Assembly: GCF_009758015.1 (NCBI RefSeq)
Contig: NZ_WSEL01000011.1
Span: forward strand, 62,001-126,000
Length of the DNA stretch: 64,000 nucleotides
DNA from: Ramlibacter pinisoli
GTDB taxonomy: Bacteria > Pseudomonadota > Gammaproteobacteria > Burkholderiales > Burkholderiaceae_C
Direction: 5' to 3'
Shown: positions 36,861-45,536 of the stretch, piece by piece
Numbering within the stretch: the first letter of the stretch is position 1
Layout: the number at the start of each line of letters is the position of its first letter
Made by a program: the position numbers and the translations under genes
The notes under the pieces: generated by a model
Databases searched by the model: none
The model's input: the letters and a program-made list of their open reading frames with translations, nothing else
What the model was told of the DNA's origin: nothing

Positions 36861-37658
36861 GTGAAGGTCCGCGTGCTCGGCTGCTCCGGGGCCATCGCCC
36901 GGGACTGCCGCACCACGTCGTTCCTGCTCGATGGCGACGTGCTGGTCGATGCCGGCACCGGCGTGGGCGACCTCACGCTCGAGGAGATGGCCGGCATCGG
37001 CCACGTGCTGCTCACGCATTCGCACCTCGACCACGTGGCGGCGCTGCCGCTGATGCTCGACGCGATCGCCTCGCAGCTCACCCGCCCGGTGCAGGTGCAC
37101 GCGCTGGCCGGCACCATCGCCGCGCTGAAGGCGCATGTCTTCAACAACGTCATCTGGCCCGACTTCAGCCGCATCCCCACGGCCGACAAGCCGTTCCTCA
37201 GCTTCCACCCGATCCAGGTCGGGCAGGTGCTGGAGATCGGCGGCAAGCGCATCGAGGTGCTGCCGGCGGTGCACACGGTGCCGGCGGTGGGCTACGCGGT
37301 CGCACCGGCGCGCGGCGGGCCGGCCTGGGTGTTCACCGGCGACACCGAGCGCAACCCGGCGTTCTGGCGCCGCATCAACGCCATGGACGTCGCCGCGCTG
37401 GTGATCGAGACCGCCTTCAGCAACCGCGAGAAAGACCTGGCGCGGCGCAGCCTGCACCTGTCGCCGCACGCGCTGGCCGAGGAGCTCGATTGCATCGACC
37501 GCGGCAAGTCGTTCCCCATCTTCGTCACCCACACCAAGCCGGCCGAGACCGACCTGATCATGGCCGAGATCCAGCGCTTCGATCAGACGCAGCCGTTCGG
37601 CCCCAACGTCACGCACGACATCCGCTGGCTGCGCGTCGGCCAGGTGTTCGAGCTGTGA
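36861..37658 (+). CDS. Metallo-beta-lactamase-fold phosphodiesterase, likely class II cAMP type
   Basis: A 265-aa hydrolase with the zinc motif THSHLDHVAALPL, a further metal ligand in PAVHTVP, and GDTERNP. This pattern fits class II cyclic-nucleotide phosphodiesterases. Its place directly behind an adenylate cyclase supports cAMP turnover, though other MBL hydrolases cannot be excluded. GTG 36861 is preceded by GGGAG (36851-36855). Confidence 0.72.
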   Translation: MKVRVLGCSGAIARDCRTTSFLLDGDVLVDAGTGVGDLTLEEMAGIGHVLLTHSHLDHVAALPLMLDAIASQLTRPVQVHALAGTIAALKAHVFNNVIWPDFSRIPTADKPFLSFHPIQVGQVLEIGGKRIEVLPAVHTVPAVGYAVAPARGGPAWVFTGDTERNPAFWRRINAMDVAALVIETAFSNREKDLARRSLHLSPHALAEELDCIDRGKSFPIFVTHTKPAETDLIMAEIQRFDQTQPFGPNVTHDIRWLRVGQVFEL

Positions 37659-37692
37659 TCCACCCGGCATCGCGCCGTCCGAGGAGAGCCCC

Positions 37693-40098
37693 ATGAGTGC
37701 AGTCCTGCGAGAGCAGCGCGATTCCCAGGCGTTCTACGACTCGCAGCAGCTGCCGCCGGACAAGCGCGGGGTCACCTTCGAGGCCCTGTTCTTCCGCCAG
37801 CTGCAGGTGGTCACGACCCGGATCCACGAGACCGAGAACATCGACCAGATCATCCTGGAGGCCAGCCAGGACATCTGCCGCCTGTTCAACGCCGACCGGC
37901 TGACGGTCTACGCGGTCAGCGAGGACCGCGCCTCCATCGTCTCCAAGGTCAAGACTGGCCTGAACACCGCCAAGGACCTGAAGCTGCCGATCAGCGCGCA
38001 GAGCATCGCCGGCTACGTGGCGTTCAGCAAGCAGATGGTCAACATCGCCGACGTCTACGACGACGAGGCGCTCAAGCGGATCCACCCGACGTTGTCGTTC
38101 CTGAAGGAGGTCGACAAGCGCTCGGGCTACCGCACCCGACAGATGATGGTGCTGCCGGTCCTCGACGGCGAGGCGCTGCACGGCGTGCTGCAGATCATCA
38201 ACAACAAGAGCGACCAGCCGTTTGGCGACCTCGAGATCGAGGGCGCCACCCAGCTGTGCAAGACGCTCGCCACCGCCATCCGCCAGCGGATGAAGAAGGA
38301 GGTCGAGAGCCAGCGGCGGCGCGCCACCAAGTACGACGGCCTGGTCGCCGCCGGCGTGCTGACGCAGGACGAGCTGCAGAACTGCATCGTCAAGGCGCGC
38401 GAGGACGCCCAGCCGGTCGAGACCGTCCTGATGACCGACTATCAGATCCGCCCGGCGCAGATCGGCCCCTCGCTGGCGCGCTTCTTCGGCGTGCCCTACG
38501 AGGGCTTCAACGCGGGTCGCATCCGCTCGGAGCAGCTGCAGGGCCCGCTCAAGCGCGACTTCGTGGTCGAGCAGGGCTGGATCCCGCTGGAGGAATCGGC
38601 CGAGGGCCTGGTCATCATGTGCACCGACCCCGAGGCCGTGCGCGGGTCGCGCATCGTGCCCCAGGTGTTCCCGCGCTTCACCCGGTTCGCCTGGCGCGTC
38701 ACCACCCAGACCGAGTTCGAGGAAACGCTGGCCCAGCTCTATGGCGCCGGCGACGGCGGACAGTCCATCGACGAGATGCTGGCCGACCTGAGCTCGCCGG
38801 TCGACGACGAGGGCGACGACGGCTCGCTCGAATCGGCCGCCTCCGACAACGAGCTGGTGAAGTTCGTCAACAAGGTCATCGTCGACGCCTACAACCAGCG
38901 CTGCTCGGACATCCACATCGAGCCGCTGCCCGGCAAGGGCAAGACCGGCATCCGCTTCCGCATCGACGGCAGCCTGGTGCCCTACATCGAGGTACCGGCG
39001 CACTTCCGCCAGGCGCTGGTCACGCGCCTGAAGATCATGTGCGACCTCGACATCTCCGAGCGCCGCAAGCCGCAGGACGGCAAGATCAAGTTCAAGAAGT
39101 ACGGCCCGCTCGACATCGAGCTGCGGGTGGCCACCATCCCGTCGGCCGGCGGCGTCGAGGACGTCGTCATGCGGATCCTGGCGGCCGGCGAGCCGATCCC
39201 GCTCGAGAAGCTGGGCCTGACGCCGCACAACAAGGAGGCCCTCGAGAAGACCGTCAGCAAGCCGTACGGCCTGTTCTACGTCTGCGGCCCCACCGGCTCG
39301 GGCAAGACCACCACGCTGCATTCGGTGCTCAAGTTCCTGAACAAGCCCGACACCAAGATCTGGACCGCCGAGGACCCGGTGGAGATCACGCAGAAGGGCC
39401 TGCGCCAGGTGCAGGTGAACAAGAAGGCCGGCATCGACTTCGCGCTGGTGATGCGCGCCTTCCTGCGCGCCGACCCGGACATCATCATGGTGGGCGAGTC
39501 GCGCGACAAGGAGACGGTGTCGATGGGTGTCGAGGCCTCGCTCACCGGCCACCTGGTGTTCTCGACCCTGCACACCAACTCGGCGCCCGAGTCCATCACC
39601 CGCCTGCTCGACATGGGCATGGACCCGTTCAACTTCGCCGACGCCCTGCTCGGCATCCTGGCCCAGCGCCTGGCCAAGCGCCTGTGCGACTGCAAGGAGC
39701 CCTACTTCCCCGAGCAGCCCGAGATCAAGTCCTTCATCGCCGAATACGCCGAGGACCTGCGCCACACGCCGGCCTGGCGGGCCGACGAGGGCGGCGAGGC
39801 CCAGCAGCTGTACGAGGGCTGGATCGAGGCCTACGGCGAGAACGGCCGGCTGCGCCTGTACCGGCCGGTCGGCTGCGACAAGTGCAACCAGACCGGCTAC
39901 AAGGGCCGGGTCGGCCTGCACGAACTGCTGATCGGCGAGGACGGCATCAAGAAGTTGATCCAGGAGCGCGCCCGCGTCGCCGAGATCTTCATCGCCGCGG
40001 TGGCCAACGGCATGCGCACCCTCAAGATGGACGGCATGGAGAAGATCATGATGGGCCTGACCGACCTGAAGCAGGTGCGGTCGGTGTGCATCAAGTGA
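37693..40098 (+). CDS. GAF-domain PilB/GspE-type secretion ATPase
   Basis: An 801-aa hexameric ATPase for type IV pilus or type II secretion assembly. An N-terminal GAF domain (about 40-190) is followed by an MshEN/T2SSE-N-like region (205-345; [18 protein letters not shown]) and the ATPase (375-790) with [18 protein letters not shown] and the zinc-type Cys pairs (CDC, then [14 protein letters not shown]). GAF is not usual in PilB and suggests direct ligand control, perhaps by cyclic nucleotide made by the preceding cyclase. Two pilin genes follow, so pilus extension is the likely job. Confidence 0.85.
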   Translation: MSAVLREQRDSQAFYDSQQLPPDKRGVTFEALFFRQLQVVTTRIHETENIDQIILEASQDICRLFNADRLTVYAVSEDRASIVSKVKTGLNTAKDLKLPISAQSIAGYVAFSKQMVNIADVYDDEALKRIHPTLSFLKEVDKRSGYRTRQMMVLPVLDGEALHGVLQIINNKSDQPFGDLEIEGATQLCKTLATAIRQRMKKEVESQRRRATKYDGLVAAGVLTQDELQNCIVKAREDAQPVETVLMTDYQIRPAQIGPSLARFFGVPYEGFNAGRIRSEQLQGPLKRDFVVEQGWIPLEESAEGLVIMCTDPEAVRGSRIVPQVFPRFTRFAWRVTTQTEFEETLAQLYGAGDGGQSIDEMLADLSSPVDDEGDDGSLESAASDNELVKFVNKVIVDAYNQRCSDIHIEPLPGKGKTGIRFRIDGSLVPYIEVPAHFRQALVTRLKIMCDLDISERRKPQDGKIKFKKYGPLDIELRVATIPSAGGVEDVVMRILAAGEPIPLEKLGLTPHNKEALEKTVSKPYGLFYVCGPTGSGKTTTLHSVLKFLNKPDTKIWTAEDPVEITQKGLRQVQVNKKAGIDFALVMRAFLRADPDIIMVGESRDKETVSMGVEASLTGHLVFSTLHTNSAPESITRLLDMGMDPFNFADALLGILAQRLAKRLCDCKEPYFPEQPEIKSFIAEYAEDLRHTPAWRADEGGEAQQLYEGWIEAYGENGRLRLYRPVGCDKCNQTGYKGRVGLHELLIGEDGIKKLIQERARVAEIFIAAVANGMRTLKMDGMEKIMMGLTDLKQVRSVCIK

Positions 40099-40118
40099 CC
40101 TGTTGCGACAAAGCTGGC

Positions 40119-40132
40119 TGACAAAACTGTCA
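40119..40132. promoter_or_regulatory. Inverted repeat upstream of pilin 1 (candidate activator site)
   Basis: TGACA-AAAC-TGTCA lies about 85 bp before the sigma-54 element of pilin 1. TGTC-type repeats are known at PilR sites upstream of Pseudomonas pilA, so an enhancer-binding role fits. TGTC/GACA motifs also occur upstream of pilin 2 (about 40763-40795). No footprint exists; this is inference. Confidence 0.35.
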
Positions 40133-40216
40133 AGCTCAGCCGCAATTGGTGTAGGGGGCTTGCTTAAGCCGACGCTGCTTCGGGCCTTGCCGCCCTGCCC
40201 GCGCCCGATCCTGGCC

Positions 40217-40232
40217 CGGCGCAAATATTGCT
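40217..40232 (+). promoter_or_regulatory. Sigma-54 promoter of pilin 1
   Basis: CGGCGCAAATATTGCT has GG (40218-40219) and GC (40230-40231) 10 bp apart with a good TTGC half, but the -24 half deviates from TGGCAC. The start would fall near 40243, 22 nt before ATG 40265. A ribosome site GGGAGG lies between. Type IV pilins are often RpoN/PilR controlled. Confidence 0.6.
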
Positions 40233-40264
40233 CATGTACTACTGCTTCGCCAAGGGAGGTTGTT

Positions 40265-40690
40265 ATGAAGCGTCAACTGCAACAGGGTTTCACCCTCATC
40301 GAACTGATGATCGTCGTGGCGATCATCGGTATTCTGGCGGCCGTCGCGCTGCCGGCTTACCAGGACTACACCATCCGCGCCAAGGTCTCGGAGCTGATGC
40401 TGGCCGCCTCTGGCGCCCGCACCTGCATCACCGAGGCCGCGCAATCGAACGGCCCTGGCGTTCCCAGCACCGTGGCTGCGGACTGCTCCATCGCCGCCGT
40501 CGGCAAAGTCACGACGGCTAGCGTCTCGACCGGTGGCCTGGTCACCGTCACTGGCTCCGCCGCCGCCAGCTCGGTCGGCGCTGCCGTCACTGTCACGCTG
40601 ACCCCCACCAGCGCCACCGGCGGCAGCCTGATCTGGGCCTGCTCGGGCAGCCCGATCAAGTACCTGCCCGGCTCCTGCCGCGGGACCTGA
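40265..40690 (+). CDS. pilA: Type IV pilin, copy 1
   Basis: Type IVa major pilin, 141-aa prepilin. The leader MKRQLQQG is cut before Phe in [15 protein letters not shown], with Glu5 conserved. The hydrophobic helix is followed by a Ser/Thr/Ala/Val-rich head. Four cysteines, including the C-terminal pair in [13 protein letters not shown], suggest the D-loop disulfide. The chain ends CRGT, placing a Thr at the extreme C-terminus, the position used by TfpO-type pilin glycosylation. The protein is very close to copy 2. Confidence 0.93.
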   Translation: MKRQLQQGFTLIELMIVVAIIGILAAVALPAYQDYTIRAKVSELMLAASGARTCITEAAQSNGPGVPSTVAADCSIAAVGKVTTASVSTGGLVTVTGSAAASSVGAAVTVTLTPTSATGGSLIWACSGSPIKYLPGSCRGT

Positions 40691-40710
40691 CAGGCCTTCG
40701 CCTCGACAGG

Positions 40711-40738
40711 AAAAGCCCCGTCACCGGGGCTTTTTTTC
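40711..40738 (+). terminator. Intrinsic terminator after pilin 1
   Basis: Stem of about 10 bp (AAAAGCCCCG pairing with CGGGGCTTTT) around a TCAC loop, followed by T residues, 20 bp after the pilin 1 stop. It separates the two pilin transcription units. Confidence 0.9.
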
Positions 40739-40867
40739 ATGCGCGTGCCGGACAAGCCGGGTCATGGGGACATTGTTGATCGCCACATTTGTCATGGGTC
40801 GAAACGCCGTCCGCTTGAGGTTCGTGAATTGGGCACGAAAAAGGCCTTCGCATGAGGCGACGCCGAA

Positions 40868-40883
40868 TGGCACATGAATTGCT
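40868..40883 (+). promoter_or_regulatory. Sigma-54 promoter of pilin 2
   Basis: TGGCACATGAATTGCT is an essentially perfect -24/-12 element (TGGCAC-N5-TTGC), with GG and GC 10 bp apart, 30 nt before ATG 40914. The start would fall near 40894. It is a better match than the copy 1 element, so copy 2 may be the more strongly expressed pilin. Confidence 0.85.
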
Positions 40884-40913
40884 GAGGTAGCCTGCTTCTT
40901 CAACGGAGGTTCC

Positions 40914-41339
40914 ATGAAGCGTCAACTGCAACAGGGTTTCACCCTTATCGAACTGATGATCGTCGTGGCGATCATCGGTATCTTGGCGGCCGTCGCGCTG
41001 CCGGCCTATCAGGACTACACCATCCGCGCCAAGGTCTCGGAGCTGATGCTGGCCGCCTCCGGCGCCCGCACCTGCATCACCGAGGCCGCGCAATCGAACG
41101 GCCCTGGCGTTCCCAGCACCGTGGCTGCGGACTGCTCCATCGCCGCCGTCGGCAAAGTCACGACGGCTAGCGTCTCGACCGGTGGCCTGGTCACCGTGAC
41201 CGGTTCCGCCGCCGCCAGCTCGGTCGGCGCCGACGTCACCGTCACCCTGACTCCCGCCAGCGCCACCGGTGGCAGCTTGACCTGGACCTGCTCGGGCAGC
41301 CCGATCAAGTACCTGCCCGGCTCCTGCCGCGGTACCTGA
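40914..41339 (+). CDS. pilA: Type IV pilin, copy 2
   Basis: Tandem duplicate of copy 1, also 141 aa. The first ~105 residues are identical; four substitutions fall in the C-terminal head (A to D, T to A, I to T, A to T). The prepilin motif QQGFTLIE, four Cys and the CRGT terminus are kept. AACGGAGG precedes ATG 40914. It has its own sigma-54 promoter and terminator, so the copies are regulated separately. High nucleotide identity, including many silent positions, implies recent duplication or gene conversion. Confidence 0.93.
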   Translation: MKRQLQQGFTLIELMIVVAIIGILAAVALPAYQDYTIRAKVSELMLAASGARTCITEAAQSNGPGVPSTVAADCSIAAVGKVTTASVSTGGLVTVTGSAAASSVGADVTVTLTPASATGGSLTWTCSGSPIKYLPGSCRGT

Positions 41340-41359
41340 CAGGCCACCGCCTCGTCAGC

Positions 41360-41390
41360 AAAGCCCCTTCATCGGGGCTTTTTGTTTTCT
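41360..41390 (+). terminator. Intrinsic terminator after pilin 2
   Basis: AAAGCCCC (41360-41367) pairs with GGGGCTTT (41374-41381) around a six-base loop and is followed by a T-rich tail, 20 bp after the pilin 2 stop. It resembles the copy 1 terminator, as expected of a duplicated cassette. Confidence 0.88.
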
Positions 41391-41406
41391 TCACCGCCAG
41401 CCTTTC

Positions 41407-41736
41407 ATGAAATTCGGTCCCTCCCGCGACAACGGCTTTGCCAAAGACCTGGTCGAACGCCTGACCAAGGAACTGCCTCCCACGTTGATAGAGACCCGGC
41501 GCAAGGTGCTGTCGGTGAACAAGGTGACGCGCCAGCTGGAGAAAACGTTCCAGGCCGCGGCCGCGTACCAGCGCGAGAACCGGCTGGGCTTCATCCGCCG
41601 GGCCTTCCTCGCCAACGGATTCCGCTGGGGGCTGAAGAACGCCGGCTATCCTGACGACTTCATCGACGTCGCCGTCGAGGGGCTGGTTGTCGAGTTGTCC
41701 AAGCCCACCCGCAGCGCGCCCTCCGATCCCTCCTGA
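41407..41736 (+). CDS. Hypothetical protein upstream of the OGT-like gene
   Basis: A 109-aa protein that I do not recognise. It is mostly helical and charged (ERLTKELPPTLIETRRKVL; FIRRAFLANGFRWGLKNAG), without signal peptide or membrane segment. ATG 41407 lies just after the pilin 2 terminator, and the stop is 3 bp before the GTG of the large glycosyltransferase gene, suggesting co-translation. It may be a partner of that enzyme. Confidence 0.7.
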   Translation: MKFGPSRDNGFAKDLVERLTKELPPTLIETRRKVLSVNKVTRQLEKTFQAAAAYQRENRLGFIRRAFLANGFRWGLKNAGYPDDFIDVAVEGLVVELSKPTRSAPSDPS

Positions 41737-41739
41737 GTA

Positions 41740-44661
41740 GTGTCGATGCTGTTGAACGTGCTGCGCAAGCTGGCCGGAGCGGGCCGGGCTGCCGAGACGG
41801 AGCGTGTGCCGGACGCTGGGCTGCTGGAGTACGCGACTGACCTGATGGTCAACGGCGACAAGCGCGGGGCGGTCCGGGCCTACCGCGACTACCTGCAGAC
41901 CGACCCGTCCAACGTGCGGGCGCTGAATGACGTCGGCGCCTGCCTGGCCGACATCGGCGACCTCGAAGGGGCTGCGGCGTCGTTCGAGCTGGCCTATTCC
42001 CTCGACGACACCTTCATCCCGGCGATGGTCAACCATGCCAAGCTGCTGGTCGACAACAACCGTGGCACCGAGGCCCTGGGCTTCCTGGAGCGGGCCAAGA
42101 TCTGCGCGCCTGACTTCAAGCACACCGAGAACGTCTACGCCGGCCTGCTGATGCGCCAGGGCGACATCGGGCGCGCCCGCCAGTTCCAGCTCAAGTCCTG
42201 GCTGAGTGACTTCGACAACCTGCGCTCGGCCAACGCCAACCTGTTCTGGGTCGGCTACGACGACGTCGAGGAAGAGGTCATCGCCGGCGAGCACCGCTTC
42301 TGGGCCGAGAGCCTGAAGCCGATCCCGGGCGACGACTGGCAGCCGCCCGGCCCGCCCGAGGCCGGCCGCCGCATCCGCATCGGCTACTGGTCGCCCGACT
42401 TCCGCAACCACTCGGTTCGCTACTTCTTCCGCCCGCTGCTGGAGCACCAGGACCGCGAGCGGTTCGAGATCTTCCTGTACCACGACTTCCCGGGCCGCGA
42501 CGTGCAGACCGAGCGCATCGAGGAGGCCGCCGATCACTTCCATGAAGTCCACGAGCTGATGGACCTCGACCTGCGCGACCTGGTCCGCTCGCACCAGCTC
42601 GACATCCTGGTCGACCTGGCCGGGCACACCTCGCACAACCGCATGTCGCTGCTGCAGTGCCGGATGGCTTCGCTGCAGGTCAATGCCCTCGGCTACCCGC
42701 CCACCACCGGCCTGCCCAGCGTCGACTACAAGCTGCTCGACCGACACGTTCTCACCGCCGACGCCGCCCGCTTCTACGCCGAGCGTCCGCTGGCGCTGCC
42801 GGACTCGTTCTGGTGCTTCGACCCGAAAGAGGACGCGCCGGTCGCGCCGGAGCCGCCTCTGGTGGTCAATGGCTACGTCACCTTCGGCGCGGTCGGCAAC
42901 GTGTCCAAGATCAGCGAGCGCATCGCCAAGGCCTGGACCGAGATCCTGGCCGGGGTGCCTGGCAGCCGGCTGCTGCTGCGGTCGGTCAACTTCGCCGATC
43001 CGATCGGGTTGTCGTCCACGCGGGAACGGCTCGAACGCTGGGGCCTGCCGATGGACCGCCTGGACTTCCGGGCGCCCGAAGGCGGAGCGGCGTTCTTCAA
43101 TTCGTACAACGACATCGACATCATCCTGGACACGTTCCCCTTCAATGGCGGAACGACCAGCTGCTTCGCCGCCTACATGGGCGTGCCGCTGGTGGCGATC
43201 GCCGGCAAGTCCCTGATCAGCCGCATGGGCCTGTCGATGCTCACCACCCTGGGCTTCGCAGACCTGGCGGTGGACGACGTGCCTTCTTACGTGGCCAAGT
43301 CCGTCGCGCTGGCCCACGACACCGATCGCGTCCGCCGGTTCAAGCACACCGCGCGCGAAGGGTTCCGCAGCACCTCCCTCGGTAATGGCGCGCTGTTCGC
43401 GCGCGACTTCGAGGCCGCGTGCCTGCAGGCGCTGGCCGAGCACCAGCCGGCACGACCGCCCCGCGAGAATCAGCTCGGGGTCCTGCCGGTCACCGAGCTG
43501 ATCCGGCGCGCCTACGCGGTGCTGGCGGCCAACCAGCCGGAGGCCGCCCAGCGCGTGCTGCGGCATTGCGTGGCCCACTACCCGAACGCCGGCCCTGCCC
43601 ACCTGCTGCAGGCCCAGATCATGGTCTGGGCCGGCATGGTCGACCAGGCCATCGCCTACGTGCGCGGCCAGCTGGACGCCTTCTCCACTCCCGACCAGAT
43701 CCCCGCGTGGATTTCCCTCGCCCGCATGCAACTGCTGCGGCGCGATCCGGCCGCGGCTCGCGACTGCATGGCGCGGCTCGAGCCGCTCGGCGTGGTCGAC
43801 GCCTTCGACCAGGCGCAGCTGCGGCTGTATCGGACCTGCGCCGTCGTCATGGACGGCACTGCCGACATCCCGGTCGCGGGGTCCCGCGACGGCGGCGCGA
43901 TGCACATCCTGGTGCCCTGTGATTCGGCCGAGCGTTTCGAGGTGATCCGGCGGCAAGTCGAGAACACCTGCGTTCTGCCGACCGGTTCGACCCTGACATT
44001 CACCCGCTGCGACGAGTCGCGACGTCTTGGCGCTTACCGCCGGGTGCTGTCCGGGCCCGTCGGCGCAGTGGTCGTGCTACTTCAGAAGAACGTCGAGATT
44101 CACCAGCCGCGGTTCCTGGTGCACCTACTGGAGGGCCTCGAGGCGGCCGACTGCGTGGGCAGTTCGGGCGCCAAGCGCTGGGTACGGCTGGACTGGCGGG
44201 CCGAGGCTTTCGATCAGAAGGCCGGCGGGTTCCTGGCGCCGTCGTCGGAGAAGGAGGGCCTCAACGATCTGCACGTGCTCGGTCTCGGCTCCGAGCCGCT
44301 GGTGGGCGGAATGGCCGTCCTGGACGGTGCCGTGCTGGCCATGCGTGCCGGGCCCGGCATCGCCGGCGGATTCGATGACAACCTCCTTGGCTGCGAGACC
44401 TTGCTGGAGGAGGCCTGGACGCACGCGCTCGCGCGCGGCGGCAAGCGCCTGGCAGTGCACCGCAACCTCGGTGTGCTTTTGGCGGGTGGCATCGAGTTGG
44501 ACGCGTCGAACCGCAGCGAAGCGCGTATGGAATGTGCGCGCCAGATGCTTTTCAGCCCTTTCGAGCAACCCAGGGACGACCACACCTCGCTGTCCACGCC
44601 GATCGCATCGACTGCCGAAGGCGTGCAGGTGGCGGATGCCTACTTCACGCCGGGCGGCTGA
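41740..44661 (+). CDS. TPR and GT41 (OGT/SPINDLY-like) glycosyltransferase
   Basis: Large cytoplasmic protein of 973 aa resembling bacterial O-GlcNAc transferases. TPR repeats occupy about 25-200 (AVRAYRDYLQTDPSNVRALN). The GT41 catalytic region spans about 205-580, with RIGYWSPDFRNHSVRYFF, DLAGHTSHNR, and ILDTFPFNGGTTSCFAAYMG at the UDP site. After a second TPR-like stretch (580-710), about 250 further residues (HILVPCDSAERFEVIR onward) match nothing I know and may be a second transferase-like domain. GTG 41740 or ATG 41746 may be the start. Next to the pilins, it is a candidate pilin modifier, though cytoplasmic OGT-like enzymes usually act before export. Confidence 0.82.
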   Translation: MSMLLNVLRKLAGAGRAAETERVPDAGLLEYATDLMVNGDKRGAVRAYRDYLQTDPSNVRALNDVGACLADIGDLEGAAASFELAYSLDDTFIPAMVNHAKLLVDNNRGTEALGFLERAKICAPDFKHTENVYAGLLMRQGDIGRARQFQLKSWLSDFDNLRSANANLFWVGYDDVEEEVIAGEHRFWAESLKPIPGDDWQPPGPPEAGRRIRIGYWSPDFRNHSVRYFFRPLLEHQDRERFEIFLYHDFPGRDVQTERIEEAADHFHEVHELMDLDLRDLVRSHQLDILVDLAGHTSHNRMSLLQCRMASLQVNALGYPPTTGLPSVDYKLLDRHVLTADAARFYAERPLALPDSFWCFDPKEDAPVAPEPPLVVNGYVTFGAVGNVSKISERIAKAWTEILAGVPGSRLLLRSVNFADPIGLSSTRERLERWGLPMDRLDFRAPEGGAAFFNSYNDIDIILDTFPFNGGTTSCFAAYMGVPLVAIAGKSLISRMGLSMLTTLGFADLAVDDVPSYVAKSVALAHDTDRVRRFKHTAREGFRSTSLGNGALFARDFEAACLQALAEHQPARPPRENQLGVLPVTELIRRAYAVLAANQPEAAQRVLRHCVAHYPNAGPAHLLQAQIMVWAGMVDQAIAYVRGQLDAFSTPDQIPAWISLARMQLLRRDPAAARDCMARLEPLGVVDAFDQAQLRLYRTCAVVMDGTADIPVAGSRDGGAMHILVPCDSAERFEVIRRQVENTCVLPTGSTLTFTRCDESRRLGAYRRVLSGPVGAVVVLLQKNVEIHQPRFLVHLLEGLEAADCVGSSGAKRWVRLDWRAEAFDQKAGGFLAPSSEKEGLNDLHVLGLGSEPLVGGMAVLDGAVLAMRAGPGIAGGFDDNLLGCETLLEEAWTHALARGGKRLAVHRNLGVLLAGGIELDASNRSEARMECARQMLFSPFEQPRDDHTSLSTPIASTAEGVQVADAYFTPGG

Positions 44662-44688
44662 CTGGAGTTGGGGTAACCGCGGCGCGTT

Positions 44689-45477
44689 TCAGGTCCTCCA
44701 CTTGCCCAGGTACTTGTCGCGGCCCTCGTACCAACTGGGGCTGTTGAAGGCGCCGGTGCTCTGGTGGGTGACCATGATCGGCCAGGTGCCGACGCTCAGG
44801 CCGGCGACGCGCGCGCCGCGGCAGAAATCCAGATCGTAGAAGTGGAAGTTGAAGCGATCGTCGAAGCCCACCCGGGAGTGCTTGAGCACGTCGCCGCGCG
44901 CGGCGATGAACAGGCCGTCCAGCAGTTCGCAGCGCGCCGGTGACGGCCCGAAGTAGGACACCTTGCCCTTGGCCGCCTTGCCATGGCAGACGGCGCCCGA
45001 GAGGTTCTCGCCATCGAGCCAGAACCGGCCGCCCTCCTCCTTGGTGTACAGCCACGCGGGCTGGCCGGCGACGCGGCGGCGGTTGCCCGCCAGGCCGACG
45101 ACGTCGTAGCGTTTCAGTGACACCAGCAGCTTGTCGAGCCACTGCGGATCGTCCAGCCAGATGTCGTCATGCACAAACAGCAGCGCGTCGCGGGGGCCGG
45201 CCAGCGTGATGGCCGCGTTGTACACTTTCGGCAGCCCCGCCTTGTTGCTGAAGGCGATGTCGAACACCAGGCGCGCATCCTTGCGACGGATGGCCAGGCT
45301 CTGGCCCAGCGCCGAGGATTTCCAGAATGTCTGTTCATCCATCCGCGTGGCGCTGACGATGCGCACACGCTCGAACGTCACGTCGCGCGCCGACGGCGCC
45401 ACCAGCCGGCCCAGCAGGCCATCCTTCAGGCGGTTGCGGGCGGTGTTCTTCAGCCAGGCGATCGGGCGAACTCTCAA
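44689..45477 (-). CDS. Glycosyltransferase (StrF-like GT2-related family)
   Basis: A 262-aa putative glycosyltransferase. LLFVHDDIWLDDPQWLDKLL supplies the DxD-like nucleotide-sugar site, and GVFDGL-type acceptor features appear as LLDGLFIAARGDVL and FNFHFYDLDFCRGAR. These fit the Glyco_tranf_2_5/StrF group found in surface-polysaccharide clusters. Start is TTG 45477 with GAGGA seven bases upstream on its strand. It is divergent from pglL and converges with the OGT-like gene. Confidence 0.72.
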   Translation of the reverse strand: MRVRPIAWLKNTARNRLKDGLLGRLVAPSARDVTFERVRIVSATRMDEQTFWKSSALGQSLAIRRKDARLVFDIAFSNKAGLPKVYNAAITLAGPRDALLFVHDDIWLDDPQWLDKLLVSLKRYDVVGLAGNRRRVAGQPAWLYTKEEGGRFWLDGENLSGAVCHGKAAKGKVSYFGPSPARCELLDGLFIAARGDVLKHSRVGFDDRFNFHFYDLDFCRGARVAGLSVGTWPIMVTHQSTGAFNSPSWYEGRDKYLGKWRT

Positions 45478-45536
45478 TGCGGAATCCTCAGGGTGGCGAC
45501 GGGTGCATCCGTCGTGCCGGAACAGAGCCGGTCGGA

